A stretch of DNA of 64,000 bases from Tigriopus japonicus (taxonomy: Eukaryota; Arthropoda; Copepoda; Harpacticoida; Harpacticidae): assembly GCA_010645155.1 (NCBI GenBank), contig CM021316.1, positions 9,377,925 through 9,441,924 on the forward strand, given 5' to 3'. Shown in pieces: positions 1 through 11,059 of this stretch (positions are counted from its first letter, which is position 1; every line of letters starts with the position of its first letter). A program made the position numbers and the translations under genes. The notes under the pieces were generated by a model. That model did not search any database, was not told the origin of the DNA, and worked only from the letters and a program-made list of their open reading frames with translations.

Positions 1-62
1 TCTGTTGGTATCCTCATGAAGTCGATTTTTAGGGTTTGGTGTTGTTTCGCATCTTTTTTCTA

Positions 63-431
63 TTAGTTTGACAAGTCCATCTCTAAGTTTCCTCTTTTGG
101 CGAATTTTATAATCCTCTGCGGTTCTATGTTGTTCATGATGTACGTCCCCTCGTCAATAACATGCCTTTGGAGGTACTGGTCCCTTGTCTCCATTAATGA
201 AGGGCATCTGCAAAGAAGGTGAAATGTTGTCTCTGGTTCGAGACCACATTTCCTGCAAAGATCTTTGCTGTCCAGGCCTATTTTGAACTGGCAGTATCTT
301 ACAAAAGCGTGTCCTGTCAGAAGTCGGACAATTTGGCCAACCTCCGTTCTTTTCATATTTATCACTTTGTTGGCAAAGTGTTGGTCCATTTGTTTTGGTA
401 AGAATATCTTTGTTTGCCTAAAGTAAGGCAA
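63..431 (-). pseudogene. C-terminal fragment of a non-LTR retrotransposon (LINE) ORF2
   Basis: The minus-strand reading (about 120 residues) resembles the tail of LINE polyproteins of the Jockey/I type. It has a TGHAFVRYC segment followed by CRKCG, then a histidine and LLCRCP, which is the Cys-rich CxxC...H...C knuckle found after the reverse transcriptase / RNase H region. No reverse transcriptase or endonuclease part is visible within the window, so this is a 5'-truncated copy or one that starts beyond the left edge in some rearranged form. Family assignment is by motif recognition only. Confidence 0.55.
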
Positions 432-928
432 ATTCGTCCATTCAATACTCCAAAGCCTTTGTAGTTCGGCCTTTAAACTTGCTTGTACTTTGGAAGTGTT
501 CGGACTCTTTTAAGAAATGCTATGAAATTTAAAACTCTTTCAAAGCAATCTTAATGGTATTTCGTTAACGAAATCTGACCAGTTGTCATTAAAAAATCCC
601 AAAATGTAACGTGATCACTCAAATAGTAAAAAAAAAACAATTTTTTAATACCAAAACCCAACAGGGGCAATTGCAAAATAATATGATGCATAGTTTATTT
701 AGGATTTCAATTGGCCCTACCATAAGGAAAATCATATTGGGAATTTTTCAAAATCACTTACACATAAGTTTGCCGAAGTTTTTGACTTCATAACAGTCAC
801 TTTTTCCCAAACTCTATTGTTTAAGAATCTAGTCTGCATTTTTTTACCGATTTTAATTGGTACACAGAATGTCATTCCACGTAAATGTAAAAAAATGAAA
901 CCCGGTTGGGGAAGTCATGTCTCATAAA
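432..928. other. AT-rich intergenic stretch, nothing recognised
   Basis: Short open frames here have no recognisable motif and low-complexity composition. I see no gene and no clear repeat between the LINE fragment and the start of the hAT-like element at 929. Confidence 0.4.
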
Positions 929-3900
929 TAGGGACGGGCAGAAAGTGCAAATAATCTTACACTTTTAGTTACCAAAAGTTGCAAAAATGTGCCCAAAAGT
1001 GCAAAACAAAGTGCAGAAAAATGTTGAAAGTGCAAATAAATGTCAAAAAAGAGCAAATAAATGTCGAAAAAACAGCAAAAAGTGTCAAAAAAGAGCAAAT
1101 AAATGTCAAAGAAGTGCAAATAAATGTAAAAAAAGAGCAAATAACTTGCATTTGGACTTAAAACGTCATTCATGGAGTACTCACTGCTCCTAATTGAGCA
1201 GAAGCCATTTACAAGTTCTAAAGACATTTGAGACTAGTCTGAGGTGAAGCAGGGATAACCTATATAATAGTATAAATACTGGATACGAACTCGCGGAATT
1301 TCCTAGCTCGCAACCTCACACGGATGAGGCCGAGAGTTCGTAAGTAAACAAGAAGTACAGACGGCTATGTTGGGAGTGGAAAATCAAACGGTAATCGACC
1401 AAGACTCCTAAAGATAGTGCGCCAATCGGGGTTTTCTGTGTTTCAAGCGGGTCCAGCCAAGTCCTAGCCTTGGTAAAGGTCAACCCCACGCCCCAAAATC
1501 AGTCTGATGTGGGTGTTTCGAAGACATTAAGTTCAGCCAAGAACGAGTGAATGAAATAGTGAATGAATGAATGACCACATCATGGAGTGCGAGTGAACCC
1601 CCCACAAGGTGTCTTTTCCACAAGATGACGATCAAAGTGATCAAATTAAATCTGATGATGACTAGGTTACCTGCTACAACCTTCGGAAGTGATAGACCTA
1701 ACTAAAGCAAAAAGAACGAATATGGACCGGAATCCGAGCCCAAATTCCTCTTTTCCGCAAAAGGATTAAGAACAAACTTTCCCACGGACCAAAACGGGGA
1801 GTTTCCTTAAGCTCATCCATTACAAAACTTAAACAACTTAAGAATATCTTACCATTCCTTGAATTATCAACAACAAAATAGCGGGGTTTTCCGAGCTTAT
1901 CTATTATCCGATTTGAACGTCTTATTAATATCTTTGAACTTACAATTGAACCCATCCATGTATTATCCTGAACTTAACTAACACATGCCAAACTTTGTAT
2001 GAAATCAAGTTTGTTTTAGGTTGTGTCACCTTGCCATTGTTCTATAAATGATGTTCCATCCTCGAATTTCTTTTATTATATGGTTGTGTCTTTTAGTTCA
2101 GGATAATTCAAGGACAGGTAAGATATTCTTAGGTTGTTCAAGTTGTCTAATGGATGAGCGCCATAAAAATCCCCGTTTTGATCCAGAGGAGAGTTTCTGG
2201 GGTAAATTTGGTTCCTTTCCAAGAGGAATCTCCGTTCGCATTAAGGTCCACATAAAACAAAGAAAGAAGTCCTCAATGTCAAGAATTCCATCAAATGAAG
2301 AACAAATTAAGATGACTTCGAAACATATCAGGTGTGCCTACTAGCAATGGATGGGCTCAATATTTTGATTTGCCTTTCGACTCAGTCAGCCCAAATTGGT
2401 GATCTGACAGTCTAACCCGGATTACATGGACCCTCTCAAAGTCTTGAAAATGAAATGCTCCCACCAAGATTAAATTGTGTGGATTTTTTGACTCAATTTG
2501 ATTGTTCATTCCTGGACAAAGGGATCTAAGAACTAAGAAGATCAATGAAACCCTATCAAGCACGTAGAGCCTATCCCTGCAATGAAAAGACATGATCCTC
2601 TGGTCCTGAAGGACCCTTAGCCCCAGTCCTGCGTGGTCCTGACCTTCTTGAGCCCCAAGACTTGAAACATTTTCAATCAAATCCACAATCCAGGATTTAA
2701 TCCTCATGTTTTTCACTTATTTTGTCTCAAGGACGTCGTGATTGCCTTTGTTCCAATTCCAATCCGGATCAGATGGCTGATCTGATCCAGAACCGTCAAA
2801 AGTGCCCTTCAATAGTTACAACCAACAACATCTCCGATTTGGACTCCATCTTGTTTCAAAATGAGACTATTCTCATTCCTTCATTTTCCTATAGAAATGG
2901 TTCCTGCGTCGTGGAGGTGCTGAAGAGGATGGAAGAGGAGTAACCCTCCAGATATCACCACAGATACTTCTATTTAGCATTGTTTCACAGAAGTTGGACT
3001 AATGGGTGAAGCAAGATTCCATCTATGTATTTTCCTGATTGTCAAGAGGACTAAAATCCTTTGGAGTGCTGAATGTCAAACGTTCATGAGACGAGTAAAA
3101 GGAGTGCTGGGACCTCTAAAATCAAGGCGAAGAACAATTAGTCAATAAATATTAGCACAAAAAGTTTGACTGAATTCTTTCAAGATGCATGTTCAACAGT
3201 TTTACTCGTTAATAAGGAATGAATGACATTGTTTCAAAATATAGCCTCGGCCTCATACCATTTTTTCAAAAATCGGAGTTCATGTCCACCCCTTTCAGGG
3301 GTTCCTGGGTGAAGAGACAATGCCGCACAAGTAATAGAGTTCTATTGATTAGGTCACTAGCAAAAAGGATATAAAGTCCCTTAAAATATACCAGAAAACA
3401 ACCTTCTGAATTTTTCATTCCTAAGGTGGTCTCGTGGATGTATGTACCTAAAATATTGTCGAAATATATTTAACAATTGTTTTATATGGCTTTACATCAC
3501 TCCGTTTTCGTCCTTCAAGTTGTTCAAAAATAGACATTGAGAATTGAACAGAAAAATACCCATGTGTGCCTAACAATTGCATCAAAGAAAATAGTCAGAA
3601 ATGTGTTTTAAGCATGTTTTAGTGACATTACTTCAATATTTGGCTCATGGCCTAATTACCACAACTCAATTTCAAATGTGGCATTTATTGTCTCATCACA
3701 TCAAAACTGATCTCAAATACTTTTGGAAAAAGTCAAATCTCCAAGTCAATTAAACAATGTGTACTGCTACATAGATGTATCCTTAGCTTGTAGTTTAAGT
3801 TTATAACGGCCTTTTTTAGAAATAGCGATCTTTGTAGGCAGCAAACCTGATTCCGCAATCTATACGTATTGTTTCTAGATCCTTCCATTACCATAACATG

Positions 3901-4270
3901 AGTTTCTTTAGGTTTGCTATTTGTTGGTTGCATGCAATGAGATTCTTTTGTCTAATCTTAAGTTTAGTAAACAGGATGTTAGTTATAGTTAAAGCCAAGA
4001 TGGAAAATAAAGTGTGAGGTTTGCGTCTGAAATGCACATATTTCTTCAAGGTGCTAAGAATGGTTGATTGCAAATGCAAGCTTTTTCGACTAGTTCAAAA
4101 TTTGATCTTGAAACTAAAAATTCTTTCAAAAGCCACTACATTTTCTTAACAATTTGTCAATTTTGGCCAAAAACGTAAATAAAAATTGCAAATAATGGTG
4201 ATAAGTGCAAAAGTGCAGAAAAATGGTTTTATGTTACCAAAAATCTTTTTACACTATTTGCCCGTCCCTA
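929..4270. mobile_element. hAT-like element, TAGGGACGGGCA termini (copy A, interrupted)
   Basis: The left end reads TAGGGACGGGCA and the right end is its inverse complement (TGCCCGTCCCTA). The flanking 8-mers are CTCATAAA (921-928) and CTTATAAA (4271-4278), 7 of 8 identical, as expected for a hAT 8-bp TSD. Just inside the left end is a run of short degenerate repeats of the type TGCAAATAAATGTCAAAAA (about 945-1145), and similar motifs recur inside the right end (about 4170-4230). The interior matches the copy at 28876-30125 but carries an extra 2058 bp (1250-3307). No transposase frame is seen, so it is a non-autonomous element. Confidence 0.75.
1250..3307. mobile_element. 2.06-kb insertion inside the hAT-like copy A, class undetermined
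   Basis: Compared with the uninterrupted copy at 28876-30125, this block is an insertion. It is bordered by GGTGAAG on both sides (1243-1249 and 3308-3314), where the other copy has the motif once. The ends read CAGGGATAACC and GGTTCCTG, so they share only a short CAGG terminus. Inside, 1698-1955 (minus) and 2090-2260 (plus) are diverged inverted copies of one sequence, and a third related copy lies near 61320-61400. There is no recognisable transposase. Its hAT affinity is a guess from the 7-8 bp duplication. Confidence 0.55.
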
Positions 4271-5238
4271 CTTATAAAAGCATTGGTCTTTAACGGAGTT
4301 GGAATTAGCTGCCCGATAGAGTCCCTGAAAGTCGTCTAGATGAGACTTAAAAATTTATGATGGGTCGTCTAATAGAAAGATTCGTCGCAAAGAGGGAGAA
4401 AGTAAGTTCTACAACAATAGAGCGAAACAAAATTTTGTCGTTCTTTGTAAAAGCACAATCAAGTCAAGAAACAATACTCTGGTCAACTAGTGATTGTCAT
4501 CTTAAATATTTAATGCTTGGTTTTCAGTCAGAATGAAATTCAAAATCATAAAGAGAGAATCAAAATTTGCCTGAGTTATCGTCAATCGATTTGAATCAGG
4601 CCATGACAAAGTCTCACAATGTTGAAGTTAGGTTTTTACCTCAACTTAATTGTGCAATGGTACCGCTCAATGGAAAGATTGTGTAACTGAGCCCCCAAAG
4701 TCGCAAATCTTGCCCACGATGTCCATGTTGCGACACGACCTTCAGGCCCACAATTGTTCCATAAATATTCTATCGCTTTCCTTTAACTTTCAGCTCGAGT
4801 TTCCTACAAAAGAGATGTAAGCATCAGAATGATCAGATAATTCGGAAAAAATCTGTCATAAATAAAGAAGAAAAACAAAACAAAGAATACTCTTCGTGTT
4901 GTTATCTTGTCCTCGGTCTTGAACTAAGGGAGAAAATGTCCTTACAGATCAGCCTTTGTGAATTTACCTCTGTACCTAAGAATTGAAAGGCCAGCAACCA
5001 AAATAGAGGTTTCGTTAGTTCAAATAACTCGACTTGACAATAACATCATGTGTCAGCTGGAATGAAAATTGGGTCAAAAACAACTACGTGTGTCCTGTCA
5101 TTTTGTTATCTTGAATTGAGTGGACCTCTATCAACATGAGAGCTCTGATTTATCAAAGAGGTATTAGACACTGTAGCGAGTTGTGTCTTTTTCTGTAAAT
5201 TCATCTAAATTTTGCTTTTGGTTCCAGGATTGCGTTTG
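4271..5238. other. Intergenic / 5' flank of ECH1
   Basis: No repeat or coding signal was recognised up to about 5200. A T-rich tract ending TTCCAG at 5226 directly before the ECH1 start looks like a splice acceptor. An upstream 5' exon (untranslated, or coding for a longer targeting peptide) probably lies in this stretch but could not be located. Confidence 0.4.
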
Positions 5239-7461
5239 ATGCGTTTAGGGCGAAGAACTTTAAGCTCTGACGCCATGAGCAAGTTTCAAGCCTTGGAAGT
5301 CAAGGAGGCCGCTCCATTCGTGTATCAAGTGAGCTTGAACCGCCCTCAGAAGAGAAATGCTCTTAACAAGACCATGTGGAAGTATGTTCATAGAAGTCAT
5401 ATTTAATCCTGATGCATTCAAGGTCCTTTTGAAGACAATCCGTTTTGGGTTGTGAATGTTATTGTTTTTTAAAGCTTGACTTTTATCATGACTTCATTGC
5501 GAGTTTCATTGCATCCCTTAGTTTTTTACTACTAATTTATATTCAAAGATTGAATGCATTTTGCATAGTTGCCCACGAAATTATAAATAAACAACAGAAA
5601 AAAATTGAAGAAATTTCGAAAAAAAAATGGAATTCCATTTATTACGATTAAATTTGAATTGAAAACGTGTAATTTGTATTGGCTAAAAACTGGATTCATT
5701 TTGAATTCATTTTCTGTGAGTCACATAGATATTTGGTCCAAGCATCATTATTATTAAAAATAATAATACTCTTTATTGTCATATTTCAATCATTGGACAA
5801 ATTGTATGCTTATTTATGACACGTTTGTCTATGGTGTGGTTGGTTTTAAAGTTTCATCGGATTAAGAATACATTTAAAGTATCCTCCTTGGCCCCATTTT
5901 TCTAGTGAAATTGGGGCTGTGTTTGAAGAGTTGGCCAACGACGAAGATTGCCGAGCTATTGTTTTAGATGGGAATGGACCCATGTTCACGGCAGGTGCGG
6001 CCATCATTTTCATTTGAAGGACTCTTCACTAGGCTTGAAATTGCTCTTTTTAATCATTAGGAATTGACCTCAATGATCTCACGTCCTTGGCGTCCGTGGT
6101 CACATCGGATGACGACGTGTCCAAGAAAGCCAAGATTCTCTACAAGACCATCCGAGACTATCAAATTCCGTTCAATCGACTGGAAGAGGTAAAAACCATC
6201 CCGTATTTCTTCTCGAGATATATAATCACACGTGGGAAATCCTTCTGTTCCAAAGTGTCCCAAACCTGTGATTGCGGCTGTTCATAATGCGTGCGTGGGT
6301 GGAGGAGTCGATCTGATCACGGCAGCCGATATTCGCGTTTGCACACAAGATACCTACTTCCAAGTCAAGGAAGTGGACGTGGGTGGGTAATGATCACGAT
6401 GTCTTAAATACAGGGTGGTTCATAAAAAATAATCCATTAGAATTTCGTGCCCTCTTTTTAAACTCACTTAAGAGGTTGAACTTGAGAGTGGGATGCTTGA
6501 CTCCGCAATTTTTTTTCGACACCGGCACTTTAAACACATTGACACCAACTTTTTAATCGGTATTACTCCTTAGATTGTGATTGAAAATGAATAAACCAAG
6601 GTGCAATACTGATCAAGGGACAATATCTGAAGAATAAAAATCGGCGGCATGGCCGGAATTCTTTGTAAACAGGGTTGGAAACTAAAATGAGTAATTCTGA
6701 GAAAGTTGGAACCAGAAAGGAGTGTTCTGAAAGTTAATAATTGTTAACTCAAAGGTGGAAGTTGTTAACACCCACATTTTTTAAAGTTCGGAAATCAAGA
6801 CAGGTGTGTACTTTTTCACAAAAGTCAAATATTTTTGTTTAAATGCCTTTCATAATATTATTGTAGTTTTTGCGTGAGTATTTTTAATGGACCTCCTTTC
6901 ATTATGCTAGAAACCCAGTCTTTCTGACTGGTTTGCTTCTGTTCAATTAGGTTTGGCAGCGGATGTTGGGACATTGCAAAGATTACCCAAAGTTTTGGGT
7001 AATCAAAGTCTGGTCCGAGAATTGTGCTTTACGGCCCGTAAATTCCCAAGTGACGAAGCCAAACTCGCAGGATTTGTCAGTCAGGTGTATCCAGACAAAG
7101 AAACGTAAGTTGTTCAAGCCTGATATCGGAAGGTTTGGAGACTTTAAGGTTGAAAAAATTGATAGGATGTTGGAGGCAGCCTTGAATTTGGCTAAATTGA
7201 TTGCGGAGAAGAGTCCAGTGGCTGTTCAGGGCACAAAAACCAGCTTGATTTATGCTCGGGATAATTCGGTCGAGGATGGATTGGAGCAGATTGTAAGTTG
7301 GATCAATCGATTTATGACTTGTCAGTATCTAGTTAAATTTGTTCTCGGATCTCTTTTAGGCACGATGGAATATGACCATGTTACAAAGCAAGGACCTTAT
7401 GACTTCAGCCATGGCCATGATGACTAAGCAAAAGGACCCTCCCACGTTCTCAAAACTTTGA
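5239..7461 (+). CDS. ECH1: Delta(3,5)-Delta(2,4)-dienoyl-CoA isomerase (crotonase family)
   Basis: Moves double bonds of 3,5-dienoyl-CoA to 2,4-dienoyl-CoA so that odd-position unsaturated fatty acids can enter beta-oxidation. Seven exons join in frame: 5239-5381, 5906-5994, 6061-6188, 6256-6382, 6951-7104, 7166-7292, 7360-7461 (289 aa, all GT-AG). FTAGIDL (75-81) and CVGGGVDL (133-140) are crotonase oxyanion-hole segments. Asp139, Glu159 and Asp167 match the acidic residues known to be catalytic in rat ECH1. The protein ends in SKL, a type 1 peroxisomal signal, and begins with a short Arg-rich stretch (MRLGRRTLSS) fit for mitochondrial import, as in mammalian ECH1. It is shorter than the mammalian protein at the N-terminus, and an acceptor-like TTCCAG just before the ATG leaves an upstream exon possible. 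AATAAA lies at 7522. Confidence 0.93.
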
Positions 7462-7890
7462 TGGGAAATGGAAATATTTCAAGTTATTACAAATCGACGA
7501 GTTTGATAATGATACGTTTTTAATAAATGTGCGAAAACAAATGATCAAAGATTTGTCAGATTTAAGCAAGTTTTGCAAGGAGAAGTGTTTTAACGTTGAA
7601 AGGTTTTAGCAAGAAGCGTTGAATTTGGATTTCGGAGGTTCAAGCGAGCGTTTTGAAAATCAAATTTCTAGCTGATTGGGCAAGGGAAAATGGGCATATG
7701 CCAAGGTGAGATCTCTAGTAAGAATTCTAATGTCGTTCGCGGTTTGAATCTTGCCTTTAGGACTAACGTTTTACGAAACAATTTGTATTTTAAGTTGGAT
7801 CCATTAGGACTAAATATTTTTAAACCCCTGTCTACATGGACATTATTGTAAAATGTTGATGTCGAACCTCTGCGTCTATTATCTTAAAAA

Positions 7891-8069
7891 GGAAGCCAGA
7901 GTGGCCACGGGTACTAGCGCGTTCGTTGTAGTGCCGAGTGTAAGTGCTTCCCCTGACGGCGTAGGTTCGAATCCTGTTGGGGGTCGGATTGAAGCTGTCG
8001 GGAATAATCCTTGTTTACGGGGAATCGCATTCCTTGTAGCGGGAGTAGAAAATCCGCAACCCAAAAAAA
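7891..8069 (+). repeat. tRNA-derived SINE, family 1 (copy 1)
   Basis: A tRNA-like head starts GGAAGCCAGAGTGGCC and has an exact B box GGTTCGAATCC at 7964-7974. It is followed by a non-tRNA body and an A-rich tail (AACCCAAAAAAAATC). A second copy with the same head, body and tail order lies at 60605-60798 on the other strand, which shows this is a dispersed SINE and not a functional tRNA. It sits downstream of ECH1. Confidence 0.8.
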
Positions 8070-8625
8070 ATCAAAAGATTGAAAGAACGTTACTGTTCTC
8101 AATAAACAATCCCAGGGAAGAAAATGCTGGTCATTTTTTCTCTCCATTCCCCTTCAAGGCCCTCCAAAGTTCTTGTTAAATGCACATATAACACCGGGTC
8201 TAAGAGAGTTGATATGAACTAGAGCTGTGTATCGGATCCGAATCCGATCGGATTCGGATTCGTTCGGATTTTAGCGCGAATTTTCGGATTCGGATTCGCC
8301 AAAACCTGTCGGATTCGGATTCGGATTTGCGAAATATTTTTCGGATCCGACATAATCCGAAACCAATCCGAATTTTTCATTTTACTTTTTTGTTTGAATT
8401 CACAATATTTTCATTATGAGACCTTTTTGGTTTGATGATTTAAATGCAATCTCCTGCCTTCAAATCTGAATTTTTTAATGACTCCACACGGTATTTTAAT
8501 GTTTCAGATTTTACCAATTAAATGAGAGCATTGAGATCAAATATTTCTATATTAAGAGAATCATAGAAAAGTTTTGTAGTAAAAAAGCATCAAAAAGTTA
8601 CAAAACGTCTTCAAAGCAAAACCAT

Positions 8626-8786
8626 TGTAGGACTGATAAGTCTACGATTCTAAGAACGACTGAATGTTTATTCTTTCTTAGAGGTCACCTCTTATCAACT
8701 TGACCAAGAAACCAAAACCCCGATGACTTACGCCATCTAACAACAAAATAGAAATAACATTTGACATAAATAGGGAATATGCCACA
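8626..8786 (-). repeat. 3' LTR of the deleted gypsy element
   Basis: 161 bp, TGTAGGACTG to ATATGCCACA on the plus strand. It is near-identical to 9871-10031 and preceded, in element orientation, by a G-rich polypurine tract. Confidence 0.9.
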
Positions 8787-8848
8787 GATCCCCCCCAAGA
8801 CCTTTTGGTCTGATAAATATTGCAAAAATAAGGACAGTAATTGCATGA

Positions 8849-9798
8849 TCAATTAAAACGGTGAGTAGGATGCGAAATTCTCCCAGAGAGTGTTCTCTGA
8901 CCTTCTAGTTCCGGCGGCAGAAACGCTGGTTTTAACCGGTCAATGGAAACCGAATCTTCACGGCCAGAAATATCAATGATGAAAGTCTTTTGAGATCTTG
9001 AAATCACCTTATGTGGTCCAGAATAAGGGCGTTGGAGTGGCGTCTTGTGTGCATCAATTCGAAGGTACACGTGAGAGCAATGAGATAAAGCTTTCGGAAT
9101 GTATGGATGTTGCACCTTTTTCTCTTTAGATGGAACGGGACCAACGTTGCGCATAATATTTTGCAACTGAAGCAAATAATCTGAAGTGGGAACATGTGTG
9201 GATGGGAAGAAAAATTCGCCTGGTAGTCGTAGAGTAGTACCATATAAAAGTTCTGCTACTGAGGCATTGGGAGCTTCACGCCAACTGGAACGAATCCCAA
9301 GAAGAATGAGAGGCAAATGAGTAACCCAACTTGATCCAGCAAGATTCGCTCTGAGGGCCGCTTTAAGCTGTCTGTGAAGACGTTCGATTAAACCGTTGGA
9401 TTGGGGATGGTAGGAAGTTGTCATGGAGTGTTGAATACCGAGGAGCTTCATTAGTTGGGACCAAATCGAGGAAGTAAATTGTGTCCCTCTGTCGGACACA
9501 ATTTGAGCAGGTACTCCAAACCTGGATACCAAGTACTCATCAAAGCTTGAGCGCAAGTTTCAGTTTTGATATCTGGTAAAGGTATGGCTTCTGGCCATCG
9601 ACTGAATCTATCCATGATTGTCATGATGTAGGTCATGCCATAGGATGGTGTCAAAGGTCCAACTAAGTCTAGATGAATTGATTCGAACCTTGCATCCGGT
9701 GATGGGAAAGACTCTAGAGGAGAAATAGTGTGCCGGGAAATTTTGGATGATTGGCATTCATGGCACGAGTGACACCATTGTCGAATGTCTCTTTTCAT
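8849..9798 (-). pseudogene. Ty3/gypsy integrase remnant, frameshifted
   Basis: The reading opens with an HHCC-type zinc-binding remnant (CHSCHECQ) and then enters the DDE core. The first Asp lies in LDLVGPL, the second in VSDRGTQF and the Glu in HPQSNGLIERLH. The frame changes once, near 9535-9550, between the first and second catalytic Asp, so no single frame encodes the whole domain. The C-terminal part continues to the stop at 8849. It lies in the same orientation as the LTRs and is the only coding sequence left in the element. Confidence 0.85.
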
Positions 9799-9870
9799 AC
9801 CAAACCAAACAAAACGAGCTGACTCCAGATCAGAAGGCTGCGTGTTCAGATCACGTCGGGGTCACCAATT

Positions 9871-10031
9871 TGTAGGACTGATAAGTCTACGATTCTAAGA
9901 ACGACTGAATGTTTATTCTTTCTAAGAGGTCACCTCTTATCAACTTGACCAAGAAACCAAAACCCCGATGACTTACGCCATCTAACAACAAAATAGAAAT
10001 AACATTTGACATAAATAGGGAATATGCTACA
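9871..10031 (-). repeat. 5' LTR of the deleted gypsy element
   Basis: 161 bp, same start as the 8626 copy and ending ATATGCTACA. It is followed on the outer side by the CCAT target duplication and on the inner side (minus strand) by the primer-binding-site candidate. Confidence 0.9.
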
Positions 10032-10296
10032 CCATCCTATTTGAATAAAGTAAAGATTTTGCCAAGTATACACCCCTGGAATACAATTAGGTGTGTAAAT
10101 ATCAGCCTACTTGACACCAAACTGATTTAAAGATAAAAATGTTTTTACCCCATTTTATTACGCAGTTTTTTCTGCATTTGACTGTTGGTATGATTATGTT
10201 TTTTTGAATTAATATCCATTCATAAACATTTTAACATATTTGGTTCATTTTGGGAAATTCTATTGTGCAAAGAGCATTCATTAATTTGCTCTAATT

Positions 10297-10522
10297 CAGG
10301 GGTTCTCAACCTATGGGTATTTACCCAAAAATGGGTAAATTTGACTTTCTGCTGGGTAAATTTGTGTCCGGAAAAATTGGAAAAAACTTGGGTTTTTTCG
10401 ACCAATATTGCACGTTTTTCTCTTCTTCACGTATTTTATATTTATATATATTTATAGGGGGGTAAATCGGATATTTCCCTTGCCAAAATGGGTATCCCCC
10501 GGAAAAAGGTTGAGAACCCCTG
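10297..10522. mobile_element. 226-bp hAT MITE (CAGGGGTTCTCAACCT ends)
   Basis: The terminal inverted repeats are CAGGGGTTCTCAACCT and AGGTTGAGAACCCCTG, the classic hAT MITE end. The target duplication is a perfect 8 bp, CTCTAATT, at 10289-10296 and 10523-10530. It has no coding capacity and is inserted within the right half of the 8220-11051 element. Confidence 0.93.
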
Positions 10523-11059
10523 CTCTAATTGTCCTGAAATATTTTGCCAAAAAACAAGAAAATGCTTATTTTTTCCTTGAAAATGCCAAAATGTTAAAAA
10601 AATCAAGGGTAAATGTGGAAATATTAATAAAATATATTATATTTAAAATAATATGTTTTGGGCACTTCTAGTTGAAAAAGTGTTGTTATTTCCAATTTAG
10701 GCCAAAATAACAAAATAATCAGATTTAAATTGGAATTATCAAAAAAATTGGATTGGTGTCTGATTGTGCTAAAAATTTTCGGATTTTTTCGGATTATCGC
10801 CATATTTTCGGATTTTTTTCGGATTTTTCGCCAAATTTTCGGATTCGGATTCGTTCGGATTGGGCAGAATATTTTCGGATTCGGATTCGTTCGGATTGGG
10901 CAAAAATTTTCGGATTCGGATTTGTTCGGATCGAGTAGCAAATTTTCGGATTCGGATTCGTTCGGATTGAATGGAAGCTTTCGGATTCGGATTAAAGAAA
11001 TCAAGTTCGGATTGGATTTTGGGGACCTTTCGGATCCGATGCACAGCTCTAATATGAAT

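Larger units (their letters stand above)
8626..10031 (-). mobile_element. Internally deleted Ty3/gypsy LTR retrotransposon
   Basis: Two 161-bp LTRs (8626-8786 and 9871-10031) differ at only two positions by eye and start TG / end CA. The flanking target duplication is CCAT (8622-8625 and 10032-10035). On the minus strand the 5' LTR is followed after a few bases by TGGTGACCCCGACGTGA, a plausible tRNA primer binding site, and the 3' LTR is preceded by a G-rich polypurine tract (complement of 8787-8800). The internal region is only about 1.08 kb and codes for integrase alone. Gag, protease, reverse transcriptase and RNase H are missing between primer site and integrase. Confidence 0.88.
8220..11051. 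mobile_element. hAT-like element with CGGATTCGGATT subterminal repeats, containing two further insertions
   Basis: The left terminus TAGAGCTGTGTATCGGATCC and the right terminus are inverted copies with one mismatch. Flanking 8-mers are ATATGAAC (8212-8219) and ATATGAAT (11052-11059), 7 of 8 identical. Both subterminal regions (8235-8370 and 10770-11035) are made of repeated CGGATTCGGATT-type units in opposite orientation. Removing the LTR element at 8626-10031 leaves about 1.4 kb with no transposase, so this is a non-autonomous hAT-type element. Confidence 0.75.

Noticed and set aside
945..1145. CRISPR-like array of short repeats
   Set aside because: Units are degenerate, spacers are absent and the array is subterminal in a eukaryotic transposon.
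922..1227. Repetitive frame with Lys/Gln or Phe/Leu-rich translation
   Set aside because: The periodic peptide is produced by the subterminal array of the hAT-like element, not by a gene.
7891..7990. Functional tRNA gene
   Set aside because: The same sequence with body and A-rich tail recurs at 60605-60798, and the acceptor stem does not pair.
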